DNA of 18,177 nt, taken from JBKBXU01 sp046313675 (GTDB lineage Bacteria > Bacteroidota > Bacteroidia > Cytophagales > Cytophagaceae). The stretch covers positions 1-18,177 of the forward strand of contig JBKBXU010000049.1 of the NCBI GenBank assembly GCA_046313675.1. Reading direction: 5' to 3'. Under the pieces are notes generated by a model, which searched no databases, had not been told where the DNA came from, and was given only the letters and a program-made list of their open reading frames with translations. The first letter of the stretch is position 1. Every line of letters starts with the position of its first letter. Positions 7,421-13,759 of this stretch are shown here, in pieces. The translations under genes and the position numbers were made by a program.

Positions 7421-8998
7421 TTAATATTGGTATAGGCTCAAAAACGATTTTTTTCCTAACATTCCTTTTTTGCCCGCCACTACAAATTTCTTGTCCCACC
7501 ATACCACATAATTTCTTAACAAGGTCATTTTTTCGCCATTCTCAAGCGTAATATCCTTAACCTTATTGCCATTGTATTCATCCCATTCCACATAATTGAT
7601 CAGGTTGAAATTGGCGGAACCGTTATCCGAAGTTCCGTACACTATTCTAAGCTTACCTTCGGCACTATTGTCAAAATTAAAAGAAGAGCTAGTAATCCCG
7701 GCGCTTACATCTGCAACTTGTGATTTGAGGTAAAAATTCTCCCATAAAACATCATCATCCATGTTGAATGAAAACATCAGTATTCCTTCTGCATTCACCT
7801 TGCCCTGCTTTTCCCTCCATCGCTCAGGATCATTGGAAGCACTTGGGTCATAAGCAAACTCCAGACTTAAAATCTCCCTTTTCTCAAGTACAATAATGAT
7901 TTTTTCATATTCATTAATAATAAAATTGGTAATCTGATATCCTTTCCAGCTTTCATCTCCTCTGACATTTTTATTTGATTGCCTTAACGCATTGATGGTT
8001 TGCTTCAGGCCCATGGAAACTTCATGGTAATTAATTTTTTCAACCAAATTCAGTTCAAAATTGAACTTTGAATACATGATTCCGGAAAACTGCCCGCTCC
8101 GCGTATTGATATTAGCCACATATACAATATCATCCTTCCAAACCTTCATAGTCAGATTTTCACGACTTGTACTGGCATTTTGTATATCCAAAAGCTGAGC
8201 ATCTTTTGTCGGAATATCATATTTCACTAATACAATTCGCCCGATCCGATCCGCATTTAAAATATAAACCTGCCCTTTATTATTTAATGAAAGGCCATAG
8301 TTAGTAAACCCATTATCAATAGGCACCGTTTCCTCATGTACAAGGTTCAGCTTGGTATCAAATATAATCAGATTCGCCATGGTAGTACGTTGCCCATAAT
8401 CGTAGATATAGCTCATGATTAAGCTGCTATCGGGAGAAAAGACCAGATCGTACTGATATTGAAGTGCCGGAACAAAATTAGATTTAAGGCAGGAAGAAAT
8501 GCTGTTCTCAAAATTTTCCTTAACTCGTCCTTTACTTGGGGAGCTTACCCAATCGCCAATCTTTAATTCCTGCAAAACCTTTTCCCATTTTTGAGCACCG
8601 GTACCGGGATCAAACCCATAGGCCAATAACCTGCTTACCTTGTCTGACGTGTTATGATTAATGGAAAACAGAACAATATCCTGGCCATTATAATAAAGTT
8701 GTTTATAATCTTCTTGGACACTAACTGTTAATGCAGTAGAAAAAACAGTCTTAAGATCCTCTCCGTACCGCTCTAAAGCCCATTGGGAATCACCTGTCAG
8801 GTTTCCTTTAGTTTTAGAAATGACAATAAATTCTTTTCCGATTTTAATGCATTCCACCCTTTTGTCTGTTTCCAGAAAAGGTGTAGACGTAGAAAAAGGC
8901 TCTGTAAATTTTAATACCTGAGACCTTGCTTCAGAAAGGCCAAATACTAAAAACACTACGGCAAAAACTAAAATCGATATATTTGTTACTTTGATCAT
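7421..8998 (-). CDS. Exported protein of unknown function
   Basis: I do not recognise a named family for this 525-residue protein. Residues 1-27 are a clear signal peptide (hydrophobic ILVFAVVFLVFGL, ending ARSQ), and no lipobox cysteine, later membrane helix or T9SS C-terminal domain is seen, so a periplasmic location is likely. The mature part is rich in short beta strands separated by Asp/Asn/Gly turns. Elements such as LVFSPDSSLIMSY, NLIIFDTKLNLVHEE, GQVYILN and RIVLVKYDI recur at intervals suggestive of a beta-propeller; this is a guess from pattern. Two cysteines are visible (about residues 50 and 170). The start ATG is preceded by a G-rich AGGGGG about 5 bases upstream, unusual for Bacteroidota. 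It lies 118 bases after bioA on the same strand, so it could be read through from the biotin operon or have its own weak promoter. Confidence 0.75.
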   Translation of the reverse strand: MIKVTNISILVFAVVFLVFGLSEARSQVLKFTEPFSTSTPFLETDKRVECIKIGKEFIVISKTKGNLTGDSQWALERYGEDLKTVFSTALTVSVQEDYKQLYYNGQDIVLFSINHNTSDKVSRLLAYGFDPGTGAQKWEKVLQELKIGDWVSSPSKGRVKENFENSISSCLKSNFVPALQYQYDLVFSPDSSLIMSYIYDYGQRTTMANLIIFDTKLNLVHEETVPIDNGFTNYGLSLNNKGQVYILNADRIGRIVLVKYDIPTKDAQLLDIQNASTSRENLTMKVWKDDIVYVANINTRSGQFSGIMYSKFNFELNLVEKINYHEVSMGLKQTINALRQSNKNVRGDESWKGYQITNFIINEYEKIIIVLEKREILSLEFAYDPSASNDPERWREKQGKVNAEGILMFSFNMDDDVLWENFYLKSQVADVSAGITSSSFNFDNSAEGKLRIVYGTSDNGSANFNLINYVEWDEYNGNKVKDITLENGEKMTLLRNYVVWWDKKFVVAGKKGMLGKKSFLSLYQY

Positions 8999-9116
8999 TT
9001 TATCCCCCTGCTTATAGAGAAAAAGGAATGTAAATTATAAAACTTACACATAGCGACAAAATCTTATAAGAATTATTTTATGAAGTAAAGCTGGTTTTTG
9101 TTTTTACGAACATCCC

Positions 9117-10397
9117 TTAGGAGGGTTCAGGAAAAACCTTTGAATTTACCAACATTTTTTCAATCGCTTTATAAACCAACTCTAATTCTTCATAATTAAT
9201 TATATACGGAGGTAAAATATAGATAATATTCCCCAAAGGCCTAAGAAGGATATCCTCGCTGAGGAAAAAATTATACAACAAATCCCTGAGTTCATTAAAA
9301 TAAGAGGTTTCATCACCTGTTTTTAATTCAATGGATAAAATTGTCCCCTGGCATTTAATATTTAATACATTTGGATTATATCTAATTCTCTCAATAAAAG
9401 CCAGGTGATGCTGTTCTATCATTCTTATTTGCTGCATTGTTTCTTCTTTTAACAAAAGATCCAGGCTAGCATTTGCCGCAGCACAGGACAAGGCATTGGC
9501 TGTATAAGAATGGCCGTGAAAAAACATTTTTTCACGTTTATTATTCATGAAAACATTTTCAATTCTTTCGCTACAAGCTGTAGCTCCCAAGGGCATAAAC
9601 CCTCCGGTAATTCCTTTGGACATACAAATGATATCAGGAGGCAACTGGCAATACTCTGAGGCAAATAATTTTCCCGTACGTCCAAACCCGGTCATCACTT
9701 CATCGGCTATGCAAAGCACATCGTGTTCCCTGGCAATGGATATAAGCTGTTCCAGTAGAGCGGCGGGGTAAATTCTCATTCCTGCTGTTCCCTGAACCAG
9801 GGGTTCATATATAAATGCAGCAACGTCGTTATTTTTTACCAGGTCGTAAAATTCCTGCTCAGCATTCTCTAAATTAATAAATTCGACTTCAAAAAGATAC
9901 GGAGAAAATGGCTCCGTAAATATCCCTCGTGAGCCTATAGACATTGCCCCAAAGGTGTCGCCATGGTAAGAGCCTTCCAGCGCAATAATCTTTTGCTTTT
10001 TAATATGTTGGTTATGCCAGAATTGCATCACCATTTTAAGGGCCACCTCGACTGCGGTACTTCCATTATCGGAAAAGAAAAGCCGCTTCATATCACCGGG
10101 AAGGATCTTAAGAAGGCGATCAGCAATGGTAATTGCCGGCTTATGGGTAAATCCGGCAAAGATCACATGCTCCATTTCCAGAGCTTGCTTGTAAATCGCA
10201 TTCGCAATATATTCATTGCTGTGCCCATGAATGTTCACCCACCAGGAAGAAACTGCATCGATAATTTTCCTTCCATCGGAAAGATGCAGGTAACAACCCT
10301 TTGCCGATTCAACAAGCAAGGGAAGGCCCTTTTCCTGCAAAGGAGTAAAAGGATGCCAGATAAGCTTTCTGTCTAATTCCTGCCAGTAATTATTCAT
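9117..10397 (-). CDS. bioA: Adenosylmethionine-8-amino-7-oxononanoate aminotransferase
   Basis: 426 residues from the ATG at 10397. It transfers the amino group of S-adenosylmethionine to KAPA to give DAPA (biotin synthesis, third step of the ring pathway), using PLP. Seen: WHPFTPLQ near the N terminus, the substrate-site Trp pair in SSWW (52-53), SDNGSTAVEVALKM (phosphate-cup region), EGSYHGDTFGAMS with Y144, IADEVMTGFGRTGKLFA with D232 (PLP ring nitrogen), MSKGITGG with Schiff-base K261, FFHGHSYTAN and LPPYII near the end. The pattern follows E. coli BioA throughout and length is normal. An upstream in-frame TTG (10409) was not used because the ATG sits in ATGAATAA, overlapping the bioD stop by 8 bases, a typical coupling arrangement. 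It is the last gene of bioF-bioD-bioA. Confidence 0.95.
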   Translation of the reverse strand: MNNYWQELDRKLIWHPFTPLQEKGLPLLVESAKGCYLHLSDGRKIIDAVSSWWVNIHGHSNEYIANAIYKQALEMEHVIFAGFTHKPAITIADRLLKILPGDMKRLFFSDNGSTAVEVALKMVMQFWHNQHIKKQKIIALEGSYHGDTFGAMSIGSRGIFTEPFSPYLFEVEFINLENAEQEFYDLVKNNDVAAFIYEPLVQGTAGMRIYPAALLEQLISIAREHDVLCIADEVMTGFGRTGKLFASEYCQLPPDIICMSKGITGGFMPLGATACSERIENVFMNNKREKMFFHGHSYTANALSCAAANASLDLLLKEETMQQIRMIEQHHLAFIERIRYNPNVLNIKCQGTILSIELKTGDETSYFNELRDLLYNFFLSEDILLRPLGNIIYILPPYIINYEELELVYKAIEKMLVNSKVFPEPS

Positions 10398-11004
10398 CCC
10401 AGTTTTCAACTAATTTTAATGCATATTTATTTACCACACCGGCATTTATCTCCGGTTCCGGCCGTATCTTTAACAGACATCGATAGCCTGAATAATTTAA
10501 AATATATTCCTCAGTGGCTTTGTTCTCCGATCCATTGAAAATAACACCTTTAACTTTTACATTCCGCCTTTTTAATTCATTGATGGTAAGCACTGTGTGA
10601 TTAATACTTCCCAGATAGATGTTTGACACCAGAATTACTTCCGCATTGAACTTTTCTGCAATGTCAATCACAAAATCTTTTTCATTTAAGGGAACCATAA
10701 TTCCACCGGCACCTTCTATTACCAGGGTATTACCTCCGTTTTCAGGTAAATGTACATTTTTTAAATCTATGCGAATATTTTCCAAAGCCGCTGCTGCATG
10801 AGGTGAAGCAGGTTCTTTTAAGAAATAGCTCTCGTCAAAAATAATGGAATGTCGGCTCTGAAGCAGCGAGGCGACGGTATCTTTGTCTTTTGGACTTCCG
10901 CATTGTATAGGTTTCCAGTAATCCGCCTGAAGAGCATGAGTTACGATGGCACTTACCAGGGTTTTCCCACTATCTGTATGTATGGCGGTAATAAAGTATC
11001 TCAT
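10390..11004 (-). CDS. bioD: Dethiobiotin synthetase
   Basis: 204 residues, slightly shorter than E. coli BioD. It makes dethiobiotin from DAPA, CO2 and ATP. Seen: an N-terminal P-loop region (FITAIHTDSGKT, 4-15) with K14 and T15, the KPIQCG motif with K31 (equivalent to the catalytic Lys of KPVASG), the EGAGGIMVPL switch motif (97-106), VSNIYLGSINHT (127-137) and GVIFNG (153-158) with the nucleotide-selecting Asn. One oddity is that the first glycine of the P-loop (GxxxxGKT) is A7 here. All other catalytic positions are kept, so it is probably active. The ATG at 11004 follows the bioF stop by two bases, and the end overlaps bioA by 8 bases. Confidence 0.92.
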   Translation of the reverse strand: MRYFITAIHTDSGKTLVSAIVTHALQADYWKPIQCGSPKDKDTVASLLQSRHSIIFDESYFLKEPASPHAAAALENIRIDLKNVHLPENGGNTLVIEGAGGIMVPLNEKDFVIDIAEKFNAEVILVSNIYLGSINHTVLTINELKRRNVKVKGVIFNGSENKATEEYILNYSGYRCLLKIRPEPEINAGVVNKYALKLVENWDE

Positions 11005-11006
11005 GG

Positions 11007-12131
11007 TTAAAATTTAACGTGTTCTAAAATTGCATTACAAAGTGCTTCTATTTCTTCCATGGTATTATAAACGTGAAGACATACCCGGAGACGCTCCTCC
11101 CCTTCTCTGACAGTAGGAGACAGTATAGGCCGCACATCAAAACCTTTATTTTGAACAGCCATAGACAAGCCTTTTGCTTCTTTATTTCCCGAAACATCAA
11201 TTACCTGTATCGGGCTGTCGCTATGTCTCAATAAGCCAGGGGCTCTTTTATTCATATACTCCCTAAAATGAAGTACCTTTTCATGAATCTGCCTGCCAGC
11301 TTCCGGATGTTTGCCAAGATAGGTAAATGCTTCTCTTATGGCAATCAAACTGTGCGGGGGCAGGGAAGTTGTGTAAATAAACGGTCTGGCAAAATTTATA
11401 AGGTAATCAATCAGCACCTCAGAACCTGCAATACAGGCTCCATGAACTCCCATACCCTTTCCAAAGGTGTAAATTCGCGCAAACACCTGCTTTTCCAAAC
11501 CCATTTCACAGAGCAAGCCATTGCCATTATTTCCCCACAAACCGGTACTATGCGCTTCATCTACAATCAAATAAGCATTGTACTTCGAACACAACTCCAA
11601 AATATCCTGCAGACGGGCAAAATCACCATCCATAGAATACACAGACTCCACAACCACAAATTTATCTCCGGAAGCCTTATCCAGCTTTCGGCTCAGGTCA
11701 GAAAGGTCATTGTGTCTAAAGGAAAATTTATTGGCAAAACTTAATCTTGCACCTTCTTTTAAACTGGCATGAATTAATTCATCCAGAAGAATCGTATCCC
11801 CTTTTTGGGGCACACACGACAAAATCGATAAATTAGCATTGTATCCGGAATTAAACACCAAGGCCTTTTCAGCTTTAAATATTTTTGCCAGGTATTCTTC
11901 AATCTCCAGGGCCAGCCGGCTGTTGCCGGACAACAAACGAGATCCGGTGGACCCGTTGCAGGGAGTATTAAGTTGGCGACAGGATTTTTCAATAGCTTCG
12001 GACAATTCCTTATTTCTGCTCAGGCCAAGGTAATCGTTTGAACAAAAATCTACTAAGCCCTCCGTTATCCTAAGACTTCTGAGATTACCCTCGTTCTTCC
12101 GCTGCTCCAGCTTTTCTTTTAGTTTTCTCAT
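11007..12131 (-). CDS. bioF: 8-amino-7-oxononanoate synthase
   Basis: 374 residues from the ATG at 12131 (E. coli BioF is 384). A PLP alpha-oxoamine synthase: it condenses L-alanine with pimeloyl-ACP or pimeloyl-CoA to KAPA. Seen: DFCSNDYLGLS near the N terminus, GSTGSRLLSG (60-69), NSGYNANLS, DELIHAS with H121 stacking on PLP, VVESVYSMDGD, IVDEAHSTGLWG with D191 and H194, and TFGKGMGVHGA with Schiff-base K225. A TTG at 12167 would add 12 residues, but the ATG gives the MRKLKEKLEQRK start expected of BioF-like enzymes. It is first in the operon; a weak promoter candidate lies just upstream. No BirA-type operator was recognised. Confidence 0.93.
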   Translation of the reverse strand: MRKLKEKLEQRKNEGNLRSLRITEGLVDFCSNDYLGLSRNKELSEAIEKSCRQLNTPCNGSTGSRLLSGNSRLALEIEEYLAKIFKAEKALVFNSGYNANLSILSCVPQKGDTILLDELIHASLKEGARLSFANKFSFRHNDLSDLSRKLDKASGDKFVVVESVYSMDGDFARLQDILELCSKYNAYLIVDEAHSTGLWGNNGNGLLCEMGLEKQVFARIYTFGKGMGVHGACIAGSEVLIDYLINFARPFIYTTSLPPHSLIAIREAFTYLGKHPEAGRQIHEKVLHFREYMNKRAPGLLRHSDSPIQVIDVSGNKEAKGLSMAVQNKGFDVRPILSPTVREGEERLRVCLHVYNTMEEIEALCNAILEHVKF

Positions 12132-12143
12132 AGATTTTGGTCG

Positions 12144-12175
12144 GTAAAATAAGCAGGAAAGCAACAATATACAAA
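12144..12175 (-). promoter_or_regulatory. Weak promoter candidate for bioFDA
   Basis: On the minus strand TTTG (12175-12172) is followed after 20 bases by TATTTTAC (12151-12144). The latter matches six of eight positions of the Bacteroidota -7 element TAnnTTTG, with the last two bases differing. Transcription would start almost at the bioF ATG (12131). Spacing is right but the match is imperfect. Confidence 0.28.
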
Positions 12176-12209
12176 GAATTCAACAGGCATCATGGAAGCT
12201 AAAAACCAA

Positions 12210-12244
12210 ATTAGTCCGTAAACCATAGTCGATAGTCAATACTC
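12210..12244. repeat. Five degenerate tandem 7-bp repeats
   Basis: Read on the plus strand the five units are ATTAGTC, CGTAAAC, CATAGTC, GATAGTC and AATACTC (consensus roughly NATAGTC), in perfect 7-base register. The array begins where homology of the truncated lipoprotein copy to its paralogues ends. The unit CATAGTC appears once more at 17981-17987 in another spacer, suggesting a dispersed intergenic heptamer family in this genome. Confidence 0.6.
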
Positions 12245-12343
12245 AGGAGGTAGTTCTTCCGGTTTTGGCTCCGGTGTGATTTTTGGGCAGGAAGTCAGGG
12301 TTAGTATGAAAAATAGAAGTAAAAAACTGTAAACGTTCCTCAT
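12236..12343 (-). pseudogene. Truncated third copy of the small lipoprotein gene (35 codons)
   Basis: From ATG (12343) this reads a 35-residue peptide: a hydrophobic signal segment, a lipobox ending LTSC (C19), then PKITPEPKPEELPPE followed by Y and a TGA stop. The segment LTSCPKITPEPKPEELPPE is identical to the same region of both full lipoproteins downstream. The DNA just before the ATG (TAATCGGCT on the minus strand) also resembles that of the copy starting at 13020. Homology stops after CCTCCTGA, where the heptamer array begins, so the remaining ~145 codons are gone. The frame is undamaged up to the break, so a short lipopeptide could still be made. A relic of local duplication is the simpler reading. 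Confidence 0.8.
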
Positions 12344-12480
12344 AGCCGATTAATTAATTACAAATAGAAATCGAATTACGAATAGGAGCATGAAAGAATC
12401 TGTGGCTTCTTAAAATCAACTCTATCATAACATACAGATTTTTAATCAATTAAAGATTCAGCATTTAGAATTCAAAATTA

Positions 12481-13020
12481 CTACGGGTATCTCACATCAA
12501 ACCTTCCTTCTGTAACTTCCAGCTTGCCACAGTCCTCACTGTTAGCCGTAAAGTGAAACCTCCCTGAGACAATTTGATTTATGGTATCAAGCTTTGTTAT
12601 CTCCACAAGTCCATCGTATTGTATAGAATCTGTTTCATAGATACACTTGGAAATTAAGTCTGTAAAGTGTCCTCTTCCATCCTTAAAAGGAGAGTTTAAA
12701 AGGTAATTTCCAGACTGGAGTGCATTTTCACTAATTCTTATACTTATTGATTGATTCTCTGTAATACCTGAACGATTAATGTTCTTCCGAGCAACAAGGT
12801 TAAAAGTTCCTGCAGAATAGCTTGAAACCAATCTGCTTTGCCCAACCCAAACTGTTACCCTAGGTACCCAAACCTGCCCATTGACCAGGCATCCAAAGGT
12901 ATCCTTCCCCTCCTGTGTTTCAGGAGGTAGTTCCTCCGGTTTGGGCTCCGGTGTGATTTTTGGGCAGGAAGTCAGAAATAATAGAAGAAATAAACCCAAA
13001 AAACCGTAAAATATCCTCAT
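12481..13020 (-). CDS. Small lipoprotein, copy 1 of a paralogous pair
   Basis: 179 residues from the ATG at 13020; a TTG two codons upstream is in frame but less likely. A lipoprotein signal ends at LTSC, giving lipidated C19, followed by a Pro/Glu-rich linker (PKITPEPKPEELPPETQEG). A globular domain starts DTFGCLVNGQVWVP and ends EVTEGRFDVRYP. The T-F-GC-VNG-W opening is common in Bacteroidota lipoproteins of a DUF type (DUF6252-like, from memory), so the class is recognised but the function is not. It is probably held in the outer membrane. Against copy 2, residues 16-68 are identical and the last 52 residues differ at two places, while the ~60 residues between are strongly diverged. It lies 182 bases downstream of copy 2 across a short-repeat array. 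Confidence 0.85.
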   Translation of the reverse strand: MRIFYGFLGLFLLLFLTSCPKITPEPKPEELPPETQEGKDTFGCLVNGQVWVPRVTVWVGQSRLVSSYSAGTFNLVARKNINRSGITENQSISIRISENALQSGNYLLNSPFKDGRGHFTDLISKCIYETDSIQYDGLVEITKLDTINQIVSGRFHFTANSEDCGKLEVTEGRFDVRYP

Positions 13021-13066
13021 AGCCAATTCATTGATTCATTAAACTTAAGGGTTTTAGTATAAAAAT

Positions 13067-13202
13067 GCAAGTAAGAAGCAAGAGCAACAGGGTGAGCAAC
13101 AGGTTGAGAAACAGCAACAGCATACAGCAAGAGAGCAACAGATGATTCCTCTTGCTCTTGCTATTGCAGTTTACTCTTGCTGACTACTCTTGCTCTTGCT
13201 GA
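13067..13202. repeat. Inverted short-repeat array between the lipoprotein genes
   Basis: The left half (13067-13143) is built from GCAACAG (13084, 13096, 13114, 13135) and GCAAGAG-like units. The right half (13151-13200) carries five CTTGCT (13151, 13157, 13176, 13189, 13195), often extended to CTCTTGC, the reverse complement of GCAAGAG. The two halves can fold back on each other imperfectly around a turn near 13142-13148. The array begins one base after the copy 2 lipoprotein stop codon. It may act as a 3' stabiliser or attenuator between the two lipoprotein genes, or be a neutral slippage product. Confidence 0.7.
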
Positions 13203-13745
13203 TTATGGGTACCTCACATCAAACCTTCCTTCTGTAACCTCCACCTTACCACAGTCCTCGCTGTTAGCTGTAAAGTGAAACCTGCCCGAGACAATATGGT
13301 TAATGGTGTCAAGTTTTGTTATCTCCACAAGTCCATCGTATTGTATAGAATCTGTTTCATAGATGCATTTTGTAATTAAGTTGTTAAACCGTCCTCTTCC
13401 GTCCTTGTGACGAGAATTTACTACAAAAGTACCTGTAGAAAAAACATCTTTAACAACCAACACATTCAAACTTTGATTTTCCGAATAACCATACCTGTCC
13501 GTCACTCTTCTTGCTGCTAAATTAAGCCTACCTTCATGATAACTTGACACTAACCGGCTTTGCCCAACCCAAACTGTTACCCTCGGCACCCAAACCTGCC
13601 CATTGACCAGGCACCCGAAAGTATCCTTCCCCTCCTGTGTTTCAGGAGGTAGTTCCTCCGGTTTTGGCTCCGGTGTGATTTTAGGACAGGAAGTCAGGAT
13701 TAGTAGAAGTAATATCCCCAAAGTGCTTTTTATAAAGTCTCTCAT
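13203..13745 (-). CDS. Small lipoprotein, copy 2 of a paralogous pair
   Basis: 180 residues from an ATG at 13745. The signal MRDFIKSTLGILLLLILTSC gives lipidated C20, followed by the same PKITPEPKPEELPPETQEG linker and GCLVNGQVWVP opening as copy 1. The core between SSY (69) and KCIYE differs in most positions from copy 1, keeping a NQS motif and KDGRG. The tail TDSIQYDGLVEITKL to the end is nearly identical. Function is unknown; an outer-membrane lipoprotein is likely. Its start is only 14 bases after the stop of the large secreted hydrolase upstream, so both are probably on one transcript and may work together at the cell surface, for example as anchor, chaperone or protector. That role is inferred from position only. 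Confidence 0.85.
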   Translation of the reverse strand: MRDFIKSTLGILLLLILTSCPKITPEPKPEELPPETQEGKDTFGCLVNGQVWVPRVTVWVGQSRLVSSYHEGRLNLAARRVTDRYGYSENQSLNVLVVKDVFSTGTFVVNSRHKDGRGRFNNLITKCIYETDSIQYDGLVEITKLDTINHIVSGRFHFTANSEDCGKVEVTEGRFDVRYP

Positions 13746-13759
13746 AGTTAACTAATATC

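Larger units (their letters stand above)
12132..12480. other. Spacer between bioF and the lipoprotein genes
   Basis: This 349-base spacer holds, from bioF outward, the weak bioF promoter candidate, five degenerate heptamers (12210-12244) and a truncated lipoprotein copy (12236-12343). A 137-base AT-rich remainder (12344-12480) follows the stop of the first full lipoprotein gene. The remainder has a short AT palindrome (TTTAATCAATTAAA, about 12441-12454) without a T run. No terminator, RNA gene or further coding region was seen. Confidence 0.6.

Noticed and set aside
10398..10409. TTG start extending bioA by four residues
   Set aside because: The ATG at 10397 overlaps the bioD stop and gives the expected BioA N terminus; the extension adds no conserved residues.
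11268..11744. 158-codon plus-strand open frame opposite bioF
   Set aside because: Antisense shadow of a confidently identified enzyme gene.
12132..12167. TTG start extending bioF by 12 residues
   Set aside because: The added residues are unlike BioF; the ATG at 12131 gives the normal MRKLKEKL-type start.
12441..12454. TTTAATCAATTAAA palindrome as a terminator for lipoprotein copy 1
   Set aside because: The stem is short and pure AT, and there is no T run after it on the minus strand.
12473..12480. TAATTTTG match to the -7 promoter element just after the copy 1 stop codon
   Set aside because: It lies about 130 bases before the only downstream start (the relic), no -33 partner was established, and the region is very AT-rich.
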